A stretch of DNA of 64,000 nt from Vanrija pseudolonga (Eukaryota; Basidiomycota; Tremellomycetes; Trichosporonales; Trichosporonaceae): contig NC_085849.1 in the NCBI RefSeq assembly GCF_020906515.1, positions 2,170,001-2,234,000 of the forward strand, written 5' to 3'. The position numbers were made by a program, and so were the translations under genes. Each line of letters begins with the position of its first letter. Position 1 is the first letter of the stretch. Under the pieces are notes generated by a model. That model did not search any database. It was not told where the DNA came from and saw nothing but the letters and a program-made list of their open reading frames with translations. This document shows, piece by piece, positions 32,210 to 42,313 of this stretch.

Positions 32210-33873
32210 ATGACAGAGACAACTTCAATCCTAGGCGCCAACACGCCGCACCCGCTGCGCATCTCGCGCCTCGTCACCGGGCTGTGGCAGCTGGCCGGGG
32301 GGCACGGCGAAGCGGACGTCACGGCCTCCGCAGCGGCAATGGGGCCGTACGTCGCTGCGGGGCTGGACACGTTCGACATGGCCGACTGTGCGTGTATGTG
32401 TGTGTGTGGGAGGGCGTGCTGACGTTGTTGCGCAGTCTATGGCCCGGCAGAGGACGTTGTGGGCGCGTATAATGCCGCTAGTGTGGGGAAGCCTGTGACA
32501 CCTCTGACCAAGTGGTGCCCCAAGCCTACTGTTGTCGGCGAGGAGGCGTGCCGGAAGGCAGTGGACACGGCGCTCGCGCGCCTCCGGGTCGACAGCTTGC
32601 CGCTGCTGCAGTACCATGTGTGGCGGTACGACGACCCGAGCTATCTGTGAGTCGGGTTCGCTCGTCCAGTCACTGCCTAACGCGCACAGCGAGAACCTGC
32701 ACCACCTGTCCCAGCTGCAGGCAGCGGGCAAGATCCAACATATCGGGGTCACCAACGTCGACCTGGCGCACCTGCGCCTGATCGTGGGGAGCGGGTATGC
32801 GATCGCGTCGAACCAGGTGTCCATGAGCGTGCTCGACCGCCGCGCCGAAGTGGGCGGCATGGCGGACTACTGTGCCGTCAACGGCATCGGGCTGCTGGCC
32901 TACGGCACGCTGCTGGGCGGGTTTATCGGCGAGAAGTGGCTCGGTGCCCCCGAGCCTGTGGAGCAGGGCAACTGGAGTCTGATGAAGTACAAGCGGTACA
33001 TTGACGCCGCTGGTGAGTGTGGTGTGTGGGTATGTGGCGGCGCTGACGGCCACAGGCGGCTGGGCCGTGTTCCAGGGCCTGCTTGCCGCGCTCAAGTTCG
33101 TGGCGGACAAGCACGGCGTGCCCATCGCCACCGTCGCGATGGGGTACGTGCTCGCGCTTCCCGCGGTAGCAGGCATCATTGTCGGGTCGCGGCTGGTCGG
33201 CGACGCGTCGAGCCACATCGCGTCGAACAAGCAGGCGCTGTCGCTGCGCCTCGACGACGCCGACCTGGCCACCATCCACGCGGCGCAGGCGCGCCTCTCC
33301 CCAGTGCCAGGGGACAGCGGCGACGAGAACCGATACCCGCCGTACCTCAGCCCGACGGGCGGCGCGCGCGACTTTATCGACGACGCCGCGCTCGCCGAGG
33401 TCGAGCGCGTCGTCGCTGCCGGCGGGCGGGTCGAGCGCAGCTCCGGCTCGGCGTGGGAGCCGGTCGCGAACTACTGCCGTGCGGTGCGCGTCGGCGACAG
33501 GATCACAGTCAGCGGGACGACGACGCGCGCGGCCTTCTCGGGCGCCGGCGTGATTGGCGGGAAGGACGCCGAGGCGCAGAGCACGTACATCTTCGACATT
33601 ATCGCCGGGGCGGTGCGTGCCCTCGGCGGGTCAGTGGCGGATATCACGCGCACAAGGGTGTTGCTTGCCGACGTGGCTGACTGGGCGGCCGTCGGCAGGG
33701 CCCAGGCGCGCGAGATTGGCCGGTGGGGCGTGCGGCCCGCCAACACGATGGTCGGCGGGCTGACGTTTGTCGTTGGCCCCGACGCGCTGGTGGAGATTGA
33801 GGCCGAGGCTATCGTTGGGAGCGGGAAGGGGCCGCGGCTTAGGTTGGGGCCTGGCGGCATTGTCAGGGAGTAG
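32210..33873 (+). CDS. aldo-keto reductase fused to a C-terminal RidA/YjgF domain
   Basis: Exons 32210-32387, 32436-32646, 32690-33012 and 33056-33873 give 509 residues; introns are 48, 43 and 43 nt. Residues 1 to about 345 are an aldo-keto reductase (NADPH-dependent carbonyl reductase fold): ISRLVTGLWQLAGG, DTFDMADFYGPAE with the Asp and Tyr of the catalytic tetrad, LTKWCP with the Lys, LLQYHVWRYDDP with the His, KIQHIGVTN, and IIVGSR for cofactor binding. The remainder is a RidA-like trimer domain: NYCRAVRVGDRITVSGTT, RPANTMVGGLTFV and VEIEAEAIV. The RidA catalytic Arg normally follows Pro-Ala; here that position is Asn (PAN), so imine deaminase activity is doubtful. The ATG at 32210 was preferred over in-frame ATGs upstream because it follows the CT-rich leader and starts the conserved domain. 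The substrate is unknown. Confidence 0.88.
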
Positions 33874-34204
33874 GAGGGTGTAGTAGATGAAGCGATGCAC
33901 AAGATGTGCGACCGACTCTGCCACGCAAAGTCATTAAAGTGGCACACTTCGCCACATGCCACACACACCTAGCACCAAAGACATGTCGCACAGACCCTAC
34001 CCACGACGATCCGCACGGCCGCAACGAGGCAACAGCAGAACAAGAATGCACGCGCGCGCGCGGTGCTGCTCTTCTCTCCTCTTGATCTCCTCACCACGCT
34101 CTCGGCCGCGGCAAGCACAGCCGCGGGGTGGCAGGCGACATCTCCTCTCGGACGACAGATAGACCGACGCTCGCTCGCACGGATCGTCGTCGTCGCACAT
34201 CACC
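33874..34204. other. intergenic region between AKR-RidA and the next plus-strand gene
   Basis: 331 bp. It holds an alternating GCGCGCGCGCG tract near 34050-34059 and CT-rich text (CTCTTCTCTCCTCTTGATCTCC) before the next start. No gene seen. Confidence 0.4.
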
Positions 34205-35397
34205 ATGTCGGGCAACAACGTGCCAGCGCCAGCGCCAGCGCCCGAGGCAACGCTGCCCGAGGCCACGATGCCCAAAGTATCGGCTACGGCTACCACGCCC
34301 CACCCGCGGCGGGCGGGCGTCTCGGCGGCGGGCGTGTGGGCCGGGCTCGCGCGGTTCTGGGACGCGGTGGGCGCCGTGCGCGATCACAAACTCGAGGTGT
34401 GTTGTCGGCGTCTTCCTTCTTCTCCTCCTTCTTCTGTTGCCCCAGCTCACACCGCAGCCCACCCCGCCCCCGCCCCCGCCGCTCCCCGCCTCACCCACGT
34501 CCCCCACGTCCCCCAGAATGGCCCTCTTCAACCCCTTTGCGCGCTCGCCCCCAGCGACACCACTATCGCCTGTCCCGCCCGTCGTCGACGCAAGCGGAAC
34601 GCCCGCGTCCCCCTCTCCCGAGGCGCCAGACCCGGCGCCAGAACAATCAACACAACACATCGAGGCGCCGCTGCCGCTGCCGGCCGACACGCTCCCCCCG
34701 TTCCACGCGCACGTCTCCCTCCCCTGCGCCGCCTTGCTCGAGCAGCACCGCGACGACGCGCTTCCAGCGCTGTTGGGCGACATTGCCGCCGTGCAAGAGC
34801 TCTGCGTGAGGGCGCGGCGCGGCGCCCCGGGGGGAGAGTATGGCGCGTTTGGCACCGGGAGCGGGCATCAGGCTGGTGAGTGCGAGCTCGCGCGTCAGCA
34901 GCGCGAGGGAGGAAGCTGTCGCGTCGTACGGCTCGCTGACGCTCGCTGTGGCAGAACTGCGTAACCTCGAACGCACCGCCCGCTCCCTCGTGCACCTCTC
35001 GGCTGGCGTGGAGATGCAACTGCGCATGCTCCGTGGCCTGCCGCCATGCATCGCGGCGTTGAGCGAGGCGGAGGGGGAAGACGATGTGGTTGAGGGCGGG
35101 ACTGACGTTGTCGACGGAGGGGAGGTGGTTGAGGCGCACAGTGTCGCCGAGGACGGCGCTGAGGGCGGAGCGCCCGACGCAGCCGGAGCCGTCCCCGCCC
35201 CTGCCGCGCTCGGTGCGGACGAGACGGCGCCCCTGCCTCACGATGTGGATGATGGTCACCAGCCCCAGCGCGTCGAAGCCTCCTTGCCGACCGCCGTCGA
35301 TGTCCCCGCAGCCACGAGCCCCGCGACTGTGACTGTCTCTGTCGCCAGCCCGGCCGAAGCACCGACCGCCACACCGACCAGCAGCACTGCCGCTTAG
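34205..35397 (+). CDS. hypothetical Pro/Ala-rich acidic protein
   Basis: Not recognised. The well-supported part starts at 34518 (MALFNPFARSPP) and continues 34518-34875 and 34955-35397; the 79-nt intron has GTGAGT and GCTGAC..GGCAG signals and keeps frame. An upstream exon 34205-34398 starting MSGNNVPAPAPAPE can be joined to 34517 in frame through a GTGTTG donor, giving 331 residues; that donor is weak, so the start is uncertain. The readable core is LPPFHAHVSLPCAALLEQHRDD..LLGDIAAVQELCVRARRG followed by an amphipathic stretch ELRNLERTARSLVHLSAGVEMQLRML. The rest is a Gly/Asp/Glu/Val- and then Thr/Ala/Pro-rich tail. No signal peptide or membrane segment. Function unknown; a helical adaptor is possible. 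Confidence 0.5.
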
Positions 35398-36110
35398 TGC
35401 AGGTAGTAGTAGCTCAAGATGTACGAGTATCGTGTACTAGGGCAGCGGTGGCGGCAGCAGCTGTCGTGCGGCGTCGCCCACTGGTCTGACGATCCTCAGT
35501 GCGGCGCGGCGCAGCGCAGACTTTGCCGCTCCACACTGCGAATGCACTCACCGCGCACCTCGCACCGCTCAGCTCACCCCGTCGCACTCACTGCCCGCAG
35601 CGGTGCAAGCACCCACGCACCCATCGCCCCCAGCAGCACCGGTTCGTCGTCGCCGTGCTATATCTGGCTGGCGCAGATTGATATCAAGATGTGTCGATTC
35701 CAGATCGCAGATCGGCAGGCAGGCGGACTAACGACCGACCGAACCCACGACCCCAAGCGCGCCGCAATTACCACCCGCATTCCGCACGCGTGTCAGCTCC
35801 CACGGAGCTGCCAGCAAGCAAGCAAGCAAGCAAGCAAGACAAAATGTTGTGCAGATGGTTTACAGTATGATACAACTGAAGAATGTCCAGGGTGCGCTGT
35901 CGCCGCCGCTGACGGCGTGGCGGTGCGGGGTGCGGTGTGGGGTGTGGGTGTGGTGTCTAATGTCCGTGATAGGGTCGCGGCGGCGACGCGGAGTGCGGTG
36001 CGGTGTGGCTGCGGGGTGCGCGCGCAGGCGACGAAGTGGTGTCCTCGACGTGCTCGACGTTGCCGCTGACCCCTCGCGCGGGCCAGCAAGCTGGCCCGCT
36101 GGCCCGCTCG
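35398..36110. other. intergenic region with AGCA microsatellite
   Basis: 713 bp between convergent genes. It contains no protein-like frame. The visible structure is an AGCA repeat at about 35813-35838 and GGTGCGG/GGTGTGG repeats near 35925-35960 and 36010. Confidence 0.5.
35813..35838. repeat. AGCA tetranucleotide microsatellite
   Basis: Six consecutive AGCA units. Shorter versions of the same repeat recur at about 36609-36622 and 36720-36733, so this motif is locally over-represented. Confidence 0.8.
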
Positions 36111-36488
36111 CTAATACTCGAGCACAAACTGCTCAAAGCTGCTCGCGGGCTCACAGTTGCGATTAAGCTTGTCCGGCACAAAGCCCTCGACGCACGTCTG
36201 CACGACACACAGGCCGCGCTTACAGCGCACCTCGTCGACGTTTTCGATGGCGGTGCAGTCGCGCCCGTGCTCTTCGCTCAGGCAGCCGCCGCAGCTCTCA
36301 ATGTCGGTGTGCACCGCGACGCACTCGTAGTGCCCCTTCCACCTGGGCCCGCCAGAGTAGTCGAACACGGGGCACGCTGTGAGCCCTGGTCCGCAGGGCA
36401 CGTTCTGGCGTTGTGGAGCGTGCGCTGTCGTCGCGGGGGCTAGTGCAAGCGCGAGCAGAGACAGCACGAGGGATAGCGGGGCGACCAT
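36111..36488 (-). CDS. small secreted cysteine-rich protein with CPL1-like domain
   Basis: Single exon, 125 residues. The first ~23 residues, MVAPLSLVLSLLALALAPATTAHA, are a clear signal peptide. The mature part has ten cysteines in the order CGPGLTACPV, YECV, SCGGC, DCTA, RCKRGLCVVQTC, NCEP. This spacing, with ESCGGC and a following DCT block, matches the CPL1-like domain first named for a secreted Cryptococcus protein and found widely in basidiomycetes. The protein is essentially one domain with no long stalk, transmembrane segment or GPI signal, so it should be released outside the cell with about five disulfides. Its role here is unknown. It is a single-domain member, whereas many relatives carry long extra regions. 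Confidence 0.85.
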   Translation of the reverse strand: MVAPLSLVLSLLALALAPATTAHAPQRQNVPCGPGLTACPVFDYSGGPRWKGHYECVAVHTDIESCGGCLSEEHGRDCTAIENVDEVRCKRGLCVVQTCVEGFVPDKLNRNCEPASSFEQFVLEY

Positions 36489-37753
36489 GGTGGAGTTGGG
36501 GTGGAGTGGAAGGCAGTTCCGGGGATACGAGGCGGCGGCGCGAGATAAACACTGCGAGGGAGGTGCCTATTAGCGATCGTCGGTCGGTGGCGTCAGCGTG
36601 ATACGCACAAGCAAGCAAGCACGCCGGCGTGTGTGTGTGTACGTCGTGCACGACTGTTGTTGTGGTGTTGTTTGTTGTTATGTACTGACACTGGTGACAA
36701 ACAAGACTTTTCGTCGTGAAGCAAGCAAGCAGAGGCAGACGGAGGGATGCAAAGCGCAACCTGCTCCTTTGCGCGGCCTTAATCAAGCAGCCCCAATGTG
36801 TTGCCAACAACGGCAACTACTGCAGGTGTTGCCCGGCTTGGCTGCCTGCTTGCACCCCCTGCCTGCGGAGCGCAGCGCAGCGCAACGCAGGCCAAAGTGA
36901 CACAACCCACACAACCCATCCCACAAGCGCCAGGGCGGCGAAAAGCTCGGCCTGCGCTGCTGCCGGCAGCGTCACGTGCGACCAGCGGCCCAGAACGGTG
37001 CTGCCGCGCACTAGCGGGCAAAAAGGTGGCCTACGACGACGCTCTGCCAGGCGCTGCACAGTACAATCTCAGGACGGCGATCTCAGGCGTGCGTGTGTAC
37101 ATATGCTCGAGTGACCGACCGACCGAGAGAGTGCGAGCGGTGCCTTCCTACCTGCCTCACAAGAGCGAGTTGTCGCCGCTCCACGCAGACCCACCCCCTT
37201 TGACTCGGCGACGTCGGCCTCTCCCTTTGCTGCTGCTGCTCGGCCAACGCACATTGCGTCACTGGCCGACAACCAACAACTTTTCACCTACTACACCCCC
37301 GCTTGCGTCGGCTGTATCCTGCCGGCTGGTGTGCCGCGTGGTGGCCCGGACTGAGACCCACCACTGAGACATGCCCGCAGAGCATAGCATCGCTCGCGCG
37401 CTCGCTCGCATTGCCTTGCGGCCAAGCAATAAGCTACTCGGGGGTCAGATAAGTGCCAATGACACTGGTGTGCGCTTGTGTCTATCTGCGTGACTGCCTC
37501 AGGAGCATCAACAGTGGCTGACTACTGCCCCGACCCAACGTTCAACGTTGGCTGGTCACCGTACCTCGTTGACCCCGTACCTCACACTCCCCCTCGTCAG
37601 AGTCAGTGGCTTGCTCGGCAACCGTTTCAACGCGCTCTTCAACCAGGGCACGCGGCTTGCCTACAAGGCACAACACTACCAAGCCCCTCATGCAATGCTG
37701 GTACATGCAAAGTATAGGATGAATGCTGATGCTCGCTGCGTTGCTGAACACGT
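36489..37753. other. gene-free stretch upstream of the CPL1-like gene
   Basis: 1,265 bp between the CPL1-like start and the 3' end of the SAPS gene. It includes the upstream region of the secreted protein, short AGCA repeats, a GCAGCGCAGCGCAACGCAGG cluster near 36870-36890 and AT-richer text near 36670-36720. The overlapping frames on both strands are Ala/Arg/Pro/Cys readings without splice-supported extension. Nothing else seen. Confidence 0.5.
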
Positions 37754-40700
37754 CTATGCCTTGTGTACACCCTTGACCTTGTCCTGCTTCTCCGCCTTGG
37801 CCTCCTTCTCCTCCTTGGCCTCCTTCTCCTCCTCGGCGTTGACAATCTCGCGCTCAGCGAGCCCAACAGGGCCGAGGTGCTCGAGCCCCTCCTCGATCCC
37901 CACGGCAATGTCGTCTTCCGGTACCCGCACAACCGTGCCGTCAGGCAGCTTGCGCTCAATCAACCCACCGGCAACGACGTGCGCGTCGGCGCTCACGCCG
38001 GGACCAAGCGGTTGATCGGGCGTCGCCACAGACAGCAACGCCTCTTCTCTTGGAGTCAGAGCATCATCGGTGTGCGAATGTCTTCGCTCGACACGGTGGA
38101 GGGACAGGTCGTCGACAGATTTGGTAACGCCCTTGACGCTCGGCAGGTCCTCGCCCTGAGGGTGCTCCTCGTCCTCGTCGCCAAAGCTCCACGACGATGC
38201 GTCACCGCTCGTGTCCTCGGGCGCAGGCATGGCGATTGTGTGAACCTCTTCCGTCTCTTCTGTCCAGGTGGTCGTCTCGGTCGGCTGCGACGACTCAAAC
38301 TCGCGGTCAAAGGCCTCTGCCCAGTCGGCCGGTGTTAATGGCTCGCCGGGGACAAAGGCCGTGACTTCTGTCGAGGAGGACGGAGTAAAGGCGTCGTCGT
38401 CAAAGGGGTTGGCACCATCGCCACCGCCACCGCCGTCATTGCCAGAGGAAAACTCTCCCCAAGCATCGTCGCTGTCGAGGTCTCCCTGGTTCTGCACGTC
38501 AGCATTACGCTCAAGGTTCAACCTCAACGGCAGCACTCACCCCAAACAGGTCATCGTCGCCACCTACCCGGTGAGAACCCGACGCGAAACCAAGCGACGG
38601 CGATGGACGGAGCCAATCCGCGTCGTCGTCGTCGTCGTCCGACGAATCCATGGCTGCCGATCGCGCATTGCTTGGCCGCCAGAACTGCTCCATGCCTACG
38701 TCATCATCTCCAGCACCGTCATTGTACGAGTCGGCCTGCTTGGCGATCGTGCGGGACAGCGGCTCGCCAATGTGGACATTGCCATCCTCATCGTCGTCGC
38801 TCTCGCTGTCCGATCGCTCGCTGCCGGTCCCAATGGCGCTGCCGAGGCCAGGCATAGGCTTGCCACCAGCCAGGGGCTGCGAGTCGCGCGCTCTCGTCTC
38901 GCTGAGCGAACCCTCGACGTACGCGGTCCAGTCCTCCTGGCTGAACGTAGGCCTGACCAACTCGTACAAGTCGCTCGGGCAGCGTGCAAAGAACTTGACA
39001 AGCTCCTCGGAAATAAGCGAAATGTGGCCCATGTACGGCAGGCGTGGCTTCCTCGGCTCGCTCTTGACCTGCAGGTCGTTGCGGCGCTGGGCATCGAGAA
39101 TGCGCTCGACAAGCTTGGCGTTGGAGAAGAGCTCGATAACCAGCTCACGGTTGTAGCCGTGACCGAGGTTGCCGTTGAGAATCTGCTGCAGCAGGTCGTA
39201 GAGAAGGTGGTGCAAAAAGTTGTTGTTTGCGTGCTCGAAGAACAGGTCGAGCAGGGTGGGAAGGATGCGGTAGCGGATAAACTGCTGCTTGAGGCGCTCG
39301 CCAATAGACAGGGGCTCGTCGACTGGCGTGGGGTGGTCGCCAGACGTGACGGTCGGCGCGCCGATAGTCGTAGCCGCGACGGCGGCGTGCGACGCGTCAA
39401 TGTCCGAGCTCTGGTACTTGGATTCAATGCCCATGACGCTCCGGAGGCGCTCTGCGTCCTCGGCTGAAGTGGGAGGAGGGACAACAACCTCAATGGTGGT
39501 TGTCGACGCCGCGGGGGCCGTTTCATCGTCGTCGGACAGCGGCACGTCGTCAGACTCGGTCAACGAGTAGTCGGTCGAGCCGCTGCTATCTGGGGGGTCG
39601 CGGGGCTGCGTCACGGGCAGCTCTGGGGCACCACCAGCCGACTGGGGCCCGTCGTCGCTCGACTCGTTGGTCTGCAGGGCCCGGCCGAGCTTGTCAAGCC
39701 CGTCCAGCCCGCCCATTAACGCGCCGTCGGGCGAGTAGTCGGGCCCAGTGCCTGGTGCGCGATTCAACGTGGCCATGTTGGAAGCATGTAACAGCTCGGC
39801 GTAGAGCTCAATGACACGGAAGCGCTCCATTGTCAAGGGCTTGGGCACGAGCGGCGACGCCACTCGCTCTTGCGAGCGCGGGTCGATCAACAGCTGGTTG
39901 AGCTGGCCAAACCTGTCCACGAGCGCCGAGACCAAGTTGGCCAAGTGCACAATGGCAAACTTGTCGGCCAGCTCGGGCATGACCTCCTCCATCTTCTTGC
40001 GCGTCTCATCCTCGCCCTCGCTGTCATTCGAGACGGCCTCAGTCGGTGATGGCGACCTGCGCAGACGCTCAGTCTGGATACTCATGAGGCGGTTCCGCAA
40101 TGTGTTGAACAGGTATGGTTCCGCGAGGTCCGAGTTGTTCCTCCTGATGACCTCCACCACAACGTTGCACACGCCGCAGAGCGACGACGTTGCCGACGCG
40201 ATCGATGGCAATGGGTGGACGATGAATGCGTTGGCGCGCTTGAGCTCGGGGTGCTCGTCGTCGCCAAGACCTTTCCAGGCGCGGTCCGACAGCTCGAGGC
40301 TGTCAAGCATGTACCCCACGAGCGTGTCGGCGCTCGTGCGGTTCGAAAGCTCGCGCACAAGGCGGTTGTCCTTGTGCGCGCCGGCACCGCCGCCCTGCTG
40401 GTCCATTGCGTTCCCGCCGTGGGGGTTGAATGACGAGTTGGGCGCCGACACGGAGATCAATCCCTTGAGCAGGTCCGACACGATCGCATGCGTCGATGGG
40501 GGATGCTGGGGCGACAGCAGCGCCAGCAGTTGGGGGATGAGGCGCTGCTCGCCAAGCCAGCTCATGACGTCGGTGACGCCCGCCTCCTCTGTCTGGATGA
40601 TGCGCGCCAGCAGGTCCTGGATCGCGGGGCTCTCAATCCTCGCCACCATTCTCTCAATGACATTGGGGATAGTCTGGATGAAGCGAACCATCTGGGATGG

Positions 40701-41567
40701 TCAGTCGGGCCCGTCACGTCAAATCGCCACCCACCTCGGTCGTGCGCTTCTGGAGAAAGGACGCGTTGACACGCATCCACAGTCCGCGGATGACCTCGCG
40801 TTTCCGCTCACGCTCCTCATCCTCATCCGTCCAGAACTGGCTTGCCGCGCGATCCCGCTCCGTCTTGAGCGCATGCGATACGGTGGTGCCCTTTGGATCT
40901 GAGGGCGCAAGCACCGCGTCCCAGAACGGGCGGAGCAGCTGCTCCTTGTGGCCCATAACCGTCTCTGGTATCGTCCACAACTCGGATGTGAGGATCTCAG
41001 TCGCAACCTGGGGATACCTGGGCGGTGTATCAGTTCCTAGCCTTCAGCCTTCGCCGGCCAACTCACCTTGCGCGCGAGGCATCGCTCGACCCGCCTTCAC
41101 CCTCGATCGTCTCGAGGCCCTCGCCGAGGCCGACGCCAAGCGCAGGCGTCAAGGGTCCGCTATTGTCAACCTCCTCTTCGGTCTGAGCCTCGCTGCTGCT
41201 CTCTGCCTTGGCGCCTTGTTCCGTCGCGCCGTCCTTGAACGGCGGGTACACCTCGCTCGACGTCAACGCCTTCTTGTACGCCTCGTCGCTCGCCGCCTCG
41301 GCCTCGGTGTCGAGCTCGTCAAGGCCAGAAGTGACCCATGTCAGGAGGCTCTTGACGCTATCTTCGCGCGAGAGAAAAGTGACTAGCCTGGCGGGTTAGC
41401 AATCGAGCGGCGTGCGCGCGAGCGAGCGATCCCCACTTGTTATTCTGCGCCTTGCACTCGGCGAGAATGTCCTGCTCGTCGAGCAGCTCCTCGACCGACG
41501 GGGGCGTTTCTCTTGACAGGAGCGTGTCGAGCGTCGAGCCGGACGCAAAGGAGAACTTCCACAACAT
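37754..41567 (-). CDS. SIT4/PP6 phosphatase-associated protein, SAPS family
   Basis: Regulatory subunit that binds the Sit4/PP6-type catalytic phosphatase (SAP proteins in budding yeast, Ekc1 in fission yeast, PPP6R in animals). Exons 41567-41437, 41387-41067, 41017-40735, 40691-38541 and 38491-37754 give 1,207 residues; introns are 49, 49, 43 and 49 nt. The N-terminus MLWKFSFASGSTLDTLLSRE..VEELLDEQDILAECKAQN is the family signature. The SAPS helical repeat region follows through exons 2-4 (LWTIPETVMGHKEQLLRPFWD, IPNVIERMVARI, LLARIIQTEEAGVTDVMSWL, LFFEHANNNFLHHLLYDLLQQILN). Acidic Ser-rich linkers interrupt it, and the C-terminal ~300 residues are acidic and disordered, with an EAKEEKEAKAEK tail. 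The length is close to the yeast SAPs. No other candidate family fits. Confidence 0.92.
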
Positions 41568-42313
41568 GGTGTCAAGTGTCGCCGCCTTGGGGGGCCGTGT
41601 TCACGAGCACGAGGATGCGATGTGCGCGCGTAACACAAGTGCGGGGTAATGTTTCTTTGTTCTGCTGTTGTCGGGTGCCAGCACAAGAGTCGGCCCGGCG
41701 GAGTGTGGGTGGGTGGGGGTTGGGTGGACGTGCGTGCGTGAGGCTGGCTGGCAGGGTTGGGAGGCGCTCTCTTGTCGTGTGATTGGTCTAGGAATGATTA
41801 GATGTCGCCGTCGTGGGGGGTACGAGTCGCAAGAGGGTGTAGTGGGTGGGCCGGCGAGTGTCGTGAACCGTGCGATGCATGGGCTGGGAGTGGAGTGGGG
41901 GTGTTGAGAGAGATGCTGCAGGCAAACAATGTTGTTGTAAAAGTCGGCTCAATGGTGGATCTGGCTGCTGCTGCACCTCGTTGCTGCTTGCTTGCTCACC
42001 TCAGACATCGCAATCAGCCATATTGCATCCAAGACACTCGAATTGCCCGCCCGCGCCGCCGACACTGCCGCCCGCCTTGTTTCGAATTAAACGCGCCTAT
42101 TGCCATTATAAGGCGCGCGTCACTGTGCGCCCATCTCCCCTCTTCGCATATCGGGCCTTTGCCAAACCTTGAAAAGTGGCACTTGCCGCCGCCGCCAAGG
42201 GAGGGGTCGGTGACCATGTCGTCATCAGTCATGCATCATCACACCCGACACTCACGCCCCTCCCCCACAAAACAATGCACTACATGACACCAAGTACAAT
42301 CCAACGAGTCCGT
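41568..42313. promoter_or_regulatory. upstream region of the SAPS gene and 3' flank of the thioesterase gene
   Basis: 746 bp. G-rich text with GGGTGGGTGGGGGTTGGGTGG near 41708-41728 lies on the plus strand upstream of the SAPS start. A TTATAAGG element occurs near 42105-42112. No protein-like frame. Probably promoter plus the neighbouring 3' end. Confidence 0.45.

Noticed and set aside
38268-39467. 399-codon plus-strand frame opposite the SAPS gene
   Set aside because: Antisense shadow of a well-supported SAPS-family coding exon.
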